NCBI GenBank assembly: GCA_030045215.1
Contig: JASIBJ010000644.1
Coordinates: 1-28,482 of the forward strand
Origin: Streptosporangiaceae bacterium
GTDB taxonomy: Bacteria > Actinomycetota > Actinomycetes > Streptosporangiales > Streptosporangiaceae
Reading direction: 5' to 3'
DNA: 28,482 bases
Each line of letters begins with the position of its first letter. Positions within the stretch are counted from its first letter, which is position 1. The translations under genes and the position numbers were made by a program. The notes beneath the pieces were generated by a model, which had not been told where the DNA came from, did not search any database, and saw nothing but the letters and a program-made list of their open reading frames with translations. Positions 21,106 through 28,133 of this stretch are shown here, in pieces.

Positions 21106-22113
21106 TCAACCAATGGCGGCGCCTGAGAGCACAGCCGCGGTCTCGGCCAGCCGCATCGCGTAGCCCGCCTCGTTGTCATACCAGGCCGCGACCGAGACCA
21201 GGTCACCGCCGGATACGGCGGTAAGCGGCAGGTCGATGACCGAGGACGCCGTATCGCCGACGATCCTGGCCGACGCGAAGCCTTCGTGCAGGACGCCCAT
21301 GATGCCGCGCAGCGGGCCGGACGCGGCGGCGGTGAACGCCTCGTTCAGCGCCGCGACCGTGGTCGCCGTCTCGACCCTGACCGTGAGTTCCACGATGCTG
21401 CCGGTCCGGACCGGCACGCGGTAGCCCCGTCCGGAGACCAGCAGGTCAGGCCAGATGAACTTCAGAGCCCGTGATGCGCCGGAGACTGACGGGATCGTGT
21501 TCTCGGACGCGGCCTACGAATCACGCCGGTCCGTCATCGGCTGATCGGTCAGCGCCTTGCTGTTGGTATAGGCGTGCACGGTGGCAAAGAAGCCGTCCCT
21601 GATGCCGACGGTCTCGCGCAGCACCTTGATCACCGGGGCGAGCGCGTTTGTCGTGCAACTCGCCATGCTCACGATCCGGTGCCTGGCGGGGTCGAAAGCG
21701 TCCAGGTTGATGCCCGGCAGCAGCACGGCGTCGCAGTCGTCGAGCGTCTTGCTCGCCGCGCTGACCAGGACCCGGCTCGCGCCCCGGTCCAGGTGCGCCT
21801 GCGCTCCGGCCCTGACCGTCGCTCGGCCGGTGCAGTCGATCACCACATCGACGCCGAGCTCACGCCAGTCGGGATCGTCGCGCCGCGCGTCCACCCAGTG
21901 AATGGACGCATCCCCGATGACAAGGCTGCCGTCCTCGGCCCGCACGGGGTCACGCCACCGGCCGTAATTGGTGTCGAACTCGAACAGCGCCGCCATGATG
22001 TCAGCCGCCGCCACATCGACGATCACCGCCGGCGTGAACAGCTTGGCCGCGAGCGCCGCCTTGACCGCCGACCTGCCGATCCGGCCGAACCCAACGACGG
22101 CGATCCCCGGCAT
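21106..22113 (-). pseudogene. gap: Glyceraldehyde-3-phosphate dehydrogenase interrupted by an in-frame TAG
   Basis: The frame from 22113 encodes the GAPDH N-terminal half: VVGFGRIGR (NAD-binding), catalytic SCTTNALAP (C153) and VHAYTNS (H180). It then meets TAG at codon 200 (21516-21514), right after DRRDS. Translation in the same frame continues without other defects through AASENTIPS, ALKFIWPDL, RVPVRTGSIVEL and the C-terminal WYDNEAGYAMR, to a stop at 21106. Total length would be 335 residues, normal for GAPDH. In relatives the position after RRDS is, as I recall, tryptophan, so a TGG-to-TAG change is the simplest explanation. Both halves retain conserved residues, implying a recent mutation, a sequencing error or readthrough. 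A Shine-Dalgarno (GGAAGGG) is present upstream. Confidence 0.85.
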
Positions 22114-22214
22114 CTGTCCGCCCTTCCCTGACTGTCATCCGAGCACTCAACTGCAATTCACAGCGTAACGAGGTCATCTGCGGTGCCTCAGGCGTCCGCC
22201 GCGGCAGCGCCGCC

Positions 22215-23111
22215 TCAGGCCGGCGCCGACTCGTCGTTGCTTGCTTGCAGGTACGCCACGGCGAGCCGGTCCCGGCCGGTCCCGGTCTCGACCAGCGGAC
22301 GCAGGCGTGCGGTGAAGGTGGCCTTCTCCTGGTCGGTCAGCGCCTGGTCGAGAACCTCGGCCAGCGGGGGAACCAGCGGGTTGCCCGACATGCGCAGGAA
22401 CCGGCCCCACGGCACGGGGACGCGCGATGACTTCACCGTCACCTGCAGCTCCAGGTCGACCTTGGCGAACCCGGCCTGCTCCGCAAGCCGGACCAGATCG
22501 CGATCGTCGAAGTCCGTCATCGGGTCCCCGTCGGGCTGGTATGTCCGGAACACGGCCCTGACCTTCTCCATGACCGGCGCCAGAGGGCCGACGTCATAAC
22601 CCATGAAGGTATCCATCTCGCATGCGTGCATGAGTACGTTGATCGGCTCGAACAGGCTGATGCGCCCGCCTGGCCGCAGCACCCGGCGGAACTCGCTGAA
22701 TGCCGTCGCCTTGTCCTTGACGTAGATCAGCACCGACCTTGTCGTGACGACGTCCACTGATGCATCGCCGATGCCCTCGAGCCGGTCCGCGCTCGCCTGC
22801 ACGAACTCGCACCGGCCAAGCTGCCCGGTCACCTCGGCCGCCTCCCGGCAGTGGTCGAGCAGGTCTACGGAGACGTCAGAGAAGATGACGCGGCCGGCCG
22901 GGCCCAGGCGGTCGAGCGCGCCGAACGCGATCAGCCCGTCCCCGCAGCCGACGTCCAGCAGCGTGTCGTCGGGCCGGAGTTCGGCGCGATCCAGCACGTG
23001 GTCACGGGCCGGGTGCAGCGAGTTGGCCAGCATCTGTTCGCGGTACTCCGCGTCGCCGCCGTGCCGGACTTCAAGGAGCCAGCGATGCCACTGATCACGT
23101 GCTTCCGTCAC
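22215..23111 (-). CDS. SAM-dependent methyltransferase, class I
   Basis: A 298-residue Rossmann-fold methyltransferase. Motif I is LLDVGCGDGLIAFGAL (51-66), the acidic loop after beta 2 is VIFSDVSVDLLDHC, and motif post-I/II is ASVDVVTTRSVLIYV. FRRVLRPGGRISLFEPI is typical of UbiE/ArsM-like small-molecule methyltransferases. The C-terminal third forms a lid. The substrate is unknown. The GTG start overlaps the stop of the upstream Rsm22-like gene (GTGA, 23111-23108), so they are translationally coupled. Confidence 0.85.
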   Translation of the reverse strand: MTEARDQWHRWLLEVRHGGDAEYREQMLANSLHPARDHVLDRAELRPDDTLLDVGCGDGLIAFGALDRLGPAGRVIFSDVSVDLLDHCREAAEVTGQLGRCEFVQASADRLEGIGDASVDVVTTRSVLIYVKDKATAFSEFRRVLRPGGRISLFEPINVLMHACEMDTFMGYDVGPLAPVMEKVRAVFRTYQPDGDPMTDFDDRDLVRLAEQAGFAKVDLELQVTVKSSRVPVPWGRFLRMSGNPLVPPLAEVLDQALTDQEKATFTARLRPLVETGTGRDRLAVAYLQASNDESAPA

Positions 23112-24139
23112 GCTTCACCATCATGACTGAACTCAGGAACGGCGGCATCCCAGCGATCGCCCCAGGAAGTCTTCCTGGCCCGGCGGTACGCCTCGCCCTT
23201 GCTCTTGCCGACGGGCAGCTTCGTGGCGCGGCCGTCCCGGGAGCAGAGGTCGAGCGTCACCAGGTTCTTGCGCTGCTGCGGCCGGCGAACGACCCGGCCG
23301 GCCGGCCGGTCCGGCGAACCGACGCCGGGTCGCGCGGCCGCCACGTAGCTGAACTTCTCGTCCTCGTACGGCAGATCCGCGCCCTTGACCCGCCGGTGGA
23401 TGGCCGAGCGCTGAAGCCGTGCCGCGAAGTGACACCAGTCCCCCGGCACCTCCAGCGGGCAGCCGAGCTGGTGCGGGCACGGGGCCACGACCTGGTACCC
23501 AGCAGCCAGGAGCCGGGCACGGGCCGCGAGGATCCGGCGGTGGCCCGCGGGCGTGCCCGGCTCGAGCAGAAGCACCGCCGGCGCGGCCGCGGCGGCAAGC
23601 TCGGTCAGCCGCTGCTGCTGCGGCTCGGCCAGCTCGCCCAGCACATAGGCGGCGACGGCCAGGTCGGCGGAGCCTGGCGCCGCCGTCTGCCCGGCGTCGA
23701 GACGCCAGTGGCACCAGGCCGCGCCGCGCAACGCGGCCGAGTCGGACTCGGCCAGGATTGCCTGGCCCAGCCTGATGGCCTCGCTGGACTGCTCCAGCAG
23801 GGTTAGTCCGGTTGCGGCCGGCAGCTGATCGGCGATGGCCCACGAGGCACCGCCCGTTCCCGCCCCGAAGTCCAGCACCAGGCCCGGAGTCCAGCCGGGC
23901 AGCCCGCGCCGCATCTGCGCGAACGCAGCGCCCGCCGCCGCAGCCGTCGCCGGCATCCGGTACGCGGCGTACGCCGCCACCTCCCGCGCGGAGGCAAGCA
24001 CGGGGGCGGCGGGCACCTCGCCCGATCGGTAGGCCTCCATCAGCCGCTGCACCCCGGCCGCCAGGCTGGCCAGACCAGTTCCCTGCAGGCCTGCCTGCAC
24101 GGCATCGGTCAGCGTTCCCGCTCCCTCCGCAGCGCTCAT
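23108..24139 (-). CDS. Rsm22-like small ribosomal subunit methyltransferase-family protein
   Basis: A 343-residue protein of the Rsm22 family, linked in eukaryotes to mitochondrial small-subunit assembly. A SAM-like motif is at LVLDFGAGTGGASWAI (87-102). The diagnostic second half follows: LLEPGTPAGHRRILAAR, then the cysteine cluster CPHQLGCPL (C221, C227) and DWCHFAARLQRS (C236). A fourth cysteine is in LDLCSRDG (C299). These four are suited to hold an iron-sulfur cluster or zinc. The bacterial role is not settled; ribosome assembly is plausible. A -10-like TACCGT lies 6 nt before the ATG, suggesting a leaderless transcript. Confidence 0.88.
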   Translation of the reverse strand: MSAAEGAGTLTDAVQAGLQGTGLASLAAGVQRLMEAYRSGEVPAAPVLASAREVAAYAAYRMPATAAAAGAAFAQMRRGLPGWTPGLVLDFGAGTGGASWAIADQLPAATGLTLLEQSSEAIRLGQAILAESDSAALRGAAWCHWRLDAGQTAAPGSADLAVAAYVLGELAEPQQQRLTELAAAAAPAVLLLEPGTPAGHRRILAARARLLAAGYQVVAPCPHQLGCPLEVPGDWCHFAARLQRSAIHRRVKGADLPYEDEKFSYVAAARPGVGSPDRPAGRVVRRPQQRKNLVTLDLCSRDGRATKLPVGKSKGEAYRRARKTSWGDRWDAAVPEFSHDGEA

Positions 24140-24151
24140 AAGGCAACGGTA
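24140..24151 (-). promoter_or_regulatory. Leaderless-type -10 element for the Rsm22-like gene
   Basis: On the minus strand TACCGT (24151-24146) fits TANNNT and ends 6 nt before the ATG at 24139. There is no Shine-Dalgarno in the interval. Confidence 0.35.
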
Positions 24152-24166
24152 GGGCGCGGCGACGGC

Positions 24167-25333
24167 CTACAGATGGGAACGAGCTGTCACCGGGGCCAGT
24201 GTCAGTCCGACCGCGCAACCCCAGAACTCGCCGGCCTGCTCGGCCTGGTCCTTCAGCTCGCGGTCCTGGCTCGCGGTCAGCTCGCCGAATGGCTCGACCG
24301 TGATCGCGAGCCTGCGCCCGGTCCGGCGCTGATGCCAGAGCCCGGCGACCACGCCGTCGACCAGCAGGACGGGCTTCGTGCCGGCCTGGCCTCCAGCCCT
24401 CCCTCCGACCAGACCACGCTCCGCCGCCACGCCAGGAAACAGCCTCCCTCGCGGCCGGCCGCCGACCACGTAAGCGTCGAAGTAGGGCAGCAGCCGAACC
24501 CCGCGCGGCCGGTCAGGAGCGCGCCAGGGCCCGGCAGCTAGCCATGCCCGCGTCCCGGCCAGTTCGACCTCCTGCAGGCGGTCCGCGTGCGCGGCGAAGA
24601 CATCGGCCGCCATGCTCGCTGGCAATCCCACCCAGCGACCGAAGTCGTGCGCGGTGGCCGGCCCGTAGGCGCCCAGATACTGGCTCACGAGCCATCCGAG
24701 TGCCGCCTCGGCAGCGGCCGGCTCGAACCCCGGCAGCCACCGGCGCGGGCTGGTGTAGGTGACCTTCCGGTCCCGGCCGGGCCCGAAGCAGAGCACGCCG
24801 CGCGCGGCGGCGAGCGTCAGCGCCTGCCGCCAGCGCGGCCACATCCCGGTGAACGCCGGGATCACCTCGTCAGCGGCCCAGCTGCCACAGTGCCCGACGA
24901 CGGCCTCGCCCAGCTCGTCGACGGTGAGCTCGTCCGCTGCCAGCGCCAGCCCCATGGCTTCCACGACAGAAACAGCCTGATCGGGTGTCAGGTACGTGCT
25001 GGCCGGTCCGCTCGTGTTCTGCGGCAGCGCGGACAGCGCGCCGGTCCACAGAGGCAGGTCAGCCGCCGGCAGCAGGTGCACGGTGCCCCGCGGGCCGAAC
25101 GTCTTGACCAGGCTGCGTTCTTTCCACAATGCCGACCGCACGTCGGCGCAAGTCGAGCCGGCCAGCCGCTGACCGATCGACCACTCCGCGGCCGTCATGA
25201 CTTGGGCGTGCGCGCCGCAGATGCGGCCCGCGATCTGCGCCGGCGTGGCGTCCCCGAGCGGCTCGGACAGCGCGTGACGCTCCAGCCGGGCGGCAGTGAC
25301 CTGCGCCCAGGACAGCTGCGGCCGCAGGCTCAT
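24167..25333 (-). CDS. Winged-helix AlkZ-like DNA glycosylase family protein (HTH_42), HxQ type
   Basis: A 388-residue protein of the HTH_42 / AlkZ-like family, built from tandem winged helices. Family members such as AlkZ and YcaQ (AlkX) remove bulky or crosslinked alkylpurines, and several Streptomyces members give self-resistance to DNA-alkylating antibiotics. The N-terminal catalytic position reads CGAHAQVMTAAEW: H42-A43-Q44 fits the HxQ variant, not the QxQ/QxD of AlkZ and YcaQ. Further support comes from VKTFGPRGTVHLLPAADLPLW, RWLPGF and RGVRLLPYFDAYVVG, then KPVLLVDGVVAGLW near the C-terminus. A GGGAGG Shine-Dalgarno lies about 8 nt before the ATG. There is no biosynthetic cluster in view. 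Function as a glycosylase is inferred. Confidence 0.82.
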   Translation of the reverse strand: MSLRPQLSWAQVTAARLERHALSEPLGDATPAQIAGRICGAHAQVMTAAEWSIGQRLAGSTCADVRSALWKERSLVKTFGPRGTVHLLPAADLPLWTGALSALPQNTSGPASTYLTPDQAVSVVEAMGLALAADELTVDELGEAVVGHCGSWAADEVIPAFTGMWPRWRQALTLAAARGVLCFGPGRDRKVTYTSPRRWLPGFEPAAAEAALGWLVSQYLGAYGPATAHDFGRWVGLPASMAADVFAAHADRLQEVELAGTRAWLAAGPWRAPDRPRGVRLLPYFDAYVVGGRPRGRLFPGVAAERGLVGGRAGGQAGTKPVLLVDGVVAGLWHQRRTGRRLAITVEPFGELTASQDRELKDQAEQAGEFWGCAVGLTLAPVTARSHL

Positions 25334-25404
25334 GGAGCCAGCCTCCCAGCCGCTGCCGACAGTGCCCGCAGACGACCGCGTTCCGGGTCAGTCGCAGGGC
25401 AACT

Positions 25405-25417
25405 TAGGCTGCTGGGC
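25405..25417 (+). promoter_or_regulatory. Leaderless-type -10 element for the NTase fusion gene
   Basis: TAGGCT (25405-25410) ends exactly 7 nt before the ATG at 25418, in an 84-bp divergent gap without a Shine-Dalgarno. Confidence 0.4.
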
Positions 25418-26584
25418 ATGACCGGACGTAGCTGGATTGACGACCTCCCGGACGAGATGGCGGGCCAGAAAGCGATCATGCACCGGCTGCTGGACGCCTG
25501 CGAAGCCGACGACCGGATTCGCTGGCTGGCGGTTGGCTGCTCGGTCGGCCGGGGCGCGGGCGACGCGCTGTCCGATCTGGACATGGCCCTCGGGGTCCGC
25601 GACGACGACTTCGATACCGCCATTACCGACATCAGGACCGTCGTCGACGGGCTGGCCGAGCTGGTCGACAGCTACCATCACGTACTGCCGGAAGTGACCG
25701 GTCCGCACGAGCGGATCTTCGCCCAGTACGCGGACCGATGCCAGATGGATCTGGTCGTGTTCCCGGCCTCGGTGGACGTCGGCACCGGCCCGAGTATCGC
25801 TGTCCTGTATGACCCCGACGACACCATCGTGGTGCGGACCGAGCGCCCCCCGGTAACGCCCGAGCAGGTGCGCGAATGGGCATTCCGCGGCTGGTGCTGC
25901 CTCGCCGACGTTGGCAAGTACCTGCGGCGCGGCTCGGCGTGGGAGGCGTTGGCCCAGTTGCACGAGGCGCGCAATTGCTGGTGGCGGCTCTGGGCCCTCG
26001 CACACGACGTGCGGGACGCGCGCTATGGCATCGTCAGCATCCTGGACTTCGCGCCGGGGATAGTGCCGGCTGATGTGGCCGGAACAGTACCCAGACTGGA
26101 TCTCGCCGAGCTGACGTCGGCCGCGCGGAAGCTGGCCGAACTCCTTGGCGGCATCGGCGCCCACCTGCCGCCGGAGTACCGCGCCGTGCTTCCGGACGCG
26201 ATGGCGGCCTATATCCTCGCGGACCTGGAGTCCCTTACGGCCGCCGGCGGCCCCGAAGAGAGCCGGGCACCCGCAGACTGCACGCTGCCGACGGCGGAGC
26301 GGCCCATACGGGCAGCGGAGTTCAGCGACCTGTTCAGGGACGCGGTCCTGACGGTGGACCGTCCGGAGACCGGCAGGCTCAGGCTGGCGCTGCGACCGGG
26401 CCGGGACACCGCCAGCCGGGCCGCCGCGCTGAGTGCGGCCGAGACGGAGTGCTGCTCGTTCTTCACGTTCACGCTGACGGTCGGGAACGACAGTCTGTCC
26501 CTCGACATCTCGGTGCCGCCGTCCAGGACCGAGATCCTGGACGCGCTGGCCGGCCGGGCCGGGGCAGCGGTCGCGGCGAGCTGA
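25418..26584 (+). CDS. Nucleotidyltransferase fused to a C-terminal CCxFF domain
   Basis: A 388-residue two-part protein. Residues 1 to about 275 form a nucleotidyltransferase: WLAVGCSVGRGAGDALSDLD has G40/S42 and aspartates D53 and D55, and a third acidic residue lies in CQMDLVVF. A helical domain with WWRLWALAHDV follows. From about residue 286 a separate domain begins with CTLPTAERPIRAAEFSDLF (C288) and contains ECCSFFTFTL (C345-C346). This resembles a short actinobacterial domain I know as a stand-alone protein or attached to MerR-type regulators, where the cysteines might bind metal. The open frame extends far upstream, but that part is antisense to the AlkZ-like gene. The ATG at 25418 follows a well-placed -10 box. 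A kinase-like gene lies 58 nt downstream. Confidence 0.8.
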   Translation: MTGRSWIDDLPDEMAGQKAIMHRLLDACEADDRIRWLAVGCSVGRGAGDALSDLDMALGVRDDDFDTAITDIRTVVDGLAELVDSYHHVLPEVTGPHERIFAQYADRCQMDLVVFPASVDVGTGPSIAVLYDPDDTIVVRTERPPVTPEQVREWAFRGWCCLADVGKYLRRGSAWEALAQLHEARNCWWRLWALAHDVRDARYGIVSILDFAPGIVPADVAGTVPRLDLAELTSAARKLAELLGGIGAHLPPEYRAVLPDAMAAYILADLESLTAAGGPEESRAPADCTLPTAERPIRAAEFSDLFRDAVLTVDRPETGRLRLALRPGRDTASRAAALSAAETECCSFFTFTLTVGNDSLSLDISVPPSRTEILDALAGRAGAAVAAS

Positions 26585-26642
26585 ACCCGGGCCGCGCGAC
26601 AATCCCGTAGCGCGGCGCCGCCGGCCGGGGCAGCATCGAGCA

Positions 26643-27650
26643 GTGGTCCAAGCTCGACAGGACACGGCCGCACTGCTGGCCGAGTGGGGCATCGGCCCCG
26701 GCGCGGAGGTCACCCCGGCCGCGCGCGGATCAAACAACCGGACCGCGCTGGTATCGCAGGGCGACCGGCGCTGGGTACTGCGAGTCAGCCAGAACCTGTC
26801 GGCCGGCCAGGTGCTGGCCGAGCACCGGCTGCTGGCGCGGCTGCGCGTGAGTGACCTGCCGTTCGCGGTGCCCGAGCCCAAGCCGGCGCTTACCGGCGAC
26901 ACGGTGGTCGAGACGGCCGGCGGCCCGGCGACGTTGTGCTGCTGGATCGCCGGCGTGCGCCCTGATCCCCGCGGCGAGCCGGCCCTCAAGCGGATCGGCG
27001 CCGGCCTCGGCGGGCTGAGCGCTGCGCTGCGCAACGTGCCGCTCGGTGACGCGCCGCAACGCTGGGGGGACGGTCCGCTGGCAGCACTCCCCGTGGGCGT
27101 CGGAGCCGATCAGCTGATCGCCGAGCTGACGGCGGCCGGCGCCAGCGCCCAGGAAATGCGGCTGCTGGCATCATCGGCCGCGAGAGCCGACGCCTGGTAT
27201 CAGTCCGCGGCGGGTGATCTCCCGGTTCAGATCGTGCACGGCGACGTCGGCCCGTCGAACGTGCTCGTCGACGAGCGGTCAGGCGAGCTCACCGGAGTGA
27301 TCGACTTCGAGATCGCCGGCGCTGACTACCGGGTGCAAGACCTTGTCGCCGCGCTCGCGCTCTGCGGCGCGCTGGAAGGACCGGATTGGCCGGGCCGGGC
27401 CACCGCCCTCATGTGCGGCTTTACCGGCGTCGTGCGGCTGGATGCCGCTGAGATCAACGCCGTGCCCGAACTGCTGATCTGCCGGGCCGTCGGGTCGACG
27501 CTGTGGCGCGCGGGCCGGTGGCGCCGTGGCCTGGCCGAAATCGACGATGTCGCCCAGCGTCTGCACGTACTGGCGGCCACGGTGAGGTTCGTCTCGGAGG
27601 CGGGCGACCTGATGCGTGACCTGCTGGCGCGGTTGCCGTGTGCAAGCTGA
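26643..27650 (+). CDS. APH-fold phosphotransferase family protein
   Basis: A 335-residue kinase-like protein of the APH / homoserine kinase type II superfamily. The N lobe has RGSNNRTALVSQGDRRWVLRV. The catalytic loop is a textbook VHGDVGPSNVLVD (H199, D201, N206), and the metal aspartate is in GVIDFEIAG (D221). The substrate could be an amino alcohol, aminoglycoside, sugar or homoserine; nothing in the sequence decides. The GTG at 26643 has no obvious ribosome site. It lies 58 nt after the NTase fusion gene in the same direction, so the two may be co-expressed as a nucleotidyl/phosphotransferase pair. Confidence 0.83.
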   Translation: MVQARQDTAALLAEWGIGPGAEVTPAARGSNNRTALVSQGDRRWVLRVSQNLSAGQVLAEHRLLARLRVSDLPFAVPEPKPALTGDTVVETAGGPATLCCWIAGVRPDPRGEPALKRIGAGLGGLSAALRNVPLGDAPQRWGDGPLAALPVGVGADQLIAELTAAGASAQEMRLLASSAARADAWYQSAAGDLPVQIVHGDVGPSNVLVDERSGELTGVIDFEIAGADYRVQDLVAALALCGALEGPDWPGRATALMCGFTGVVRLDAAEINAVPELLICRAVGSTLWRAGRWRRGLAEIDDVAQRLHVLAATVRFVSEAGDLMRDLLARLPCAS

Positions 27651-27779
27651 TGCGCAAGCCCTTGTGAGGCCCTCCGAGCCAGCGCGGCGGCCAGTGCGAC
27701 AATCTTGGGACAGCGGCCAGTAGCCGACGGCGGTATGCAGGTGATTGTCGGGTATGAGACATGATGACCAGGAGGGCTC

Positions 27780-28118
27780 ATGGATGAGGAGCGGGCGCGC
27801 GCGCTGCTTGTCGCCGAGCGGGCCGAAGTCCAGCAGTTGCTGAGCGACACGAGGCGAGCCGGAACGGAAGACCGCGAGGCCGAGGCGGACACCCTGGACA
27901 TCTCCGACGCCGCTCAGCCGCTGACCGCGGAGGGAATGGACGACGCCGTGGCGGAGAGCCTCCGCGACCGGCTCGCGGCCCTGGACCGGGCGCTGAAGCG
28001 GCTGGACGAGGGAACCTACGGTTTCTCGGTTCGCAGTGGTGAGCCGATCCCGGACGAGCGACTCGAAGCCGATCCAGCCGCGGAACTCACGGTTGCGGAG
28101 GCGCGGAGCCAGCGTTAG
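27780..28118 (+). CDS. DksA/TraR-like protein lacking the zinc-finger cysteines
   Basis: A 112-residue protein with the same plan as the gene at 10954-11301: an N-terminal helical pair and a C-terminal segment LDEGTYGFSVRSGEPIPDERLEADP. The four zinc ligands are gone; aligned by the GTYG motif they become S83, S86, L103 and A106. Cysteine-free DksA-like proteins exist in other bacteria and can still act on RNA polymerase, but activity here is unproven. A strong AGGAGG sits just upstream of the ATG at 27780, with short spacing. It is convergent with the monooxygenase fragment at the window end. Confidence 0.85.
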   Translation: MDEERARALLVAERAEVQQLLSDTRRAGTEDREAEADTLDISDAAQPLTAEGMDDAVAESLRDRLAALDRALKRLDEGTYGFSVRSGEPIPDERLEADPAAELTVAEARSQR

Positions 28119-28133
28119 CCCGGGCCGCTGTCT

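Noticed and set aside
21514..21516. Programmed pyrrolysine at the amber codon
   Set aside because: No pyl genes are visible in the window, no downstream insertion element is evident, and GAPDH has no reason to carry pyrrolysine; a point mutation is simpler.
21418..21540. Frameshift as the cause of the split GAPDH gene
   Set aside because: The two halves start at 22113 and 21417, a distance divisible by three, and translation straight through gives conserved GAPDH sequence, so only a stop codon interrupts it.
24587..25417. N-terminal extension of the NTase gene by 277 codons
   Set aside because: This part is antisense to the AlkZ-like gene and has shadow-frame composition; the ATG at 25418 has a well-placed -10 box.
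25388..27034. 548-codon minus-strand open frame opposite the NTase fusion and kinase genes
   Set aside because: Low-complexity composition, no recognisable motifs, antisense to two genes with clear catalytic signatures.
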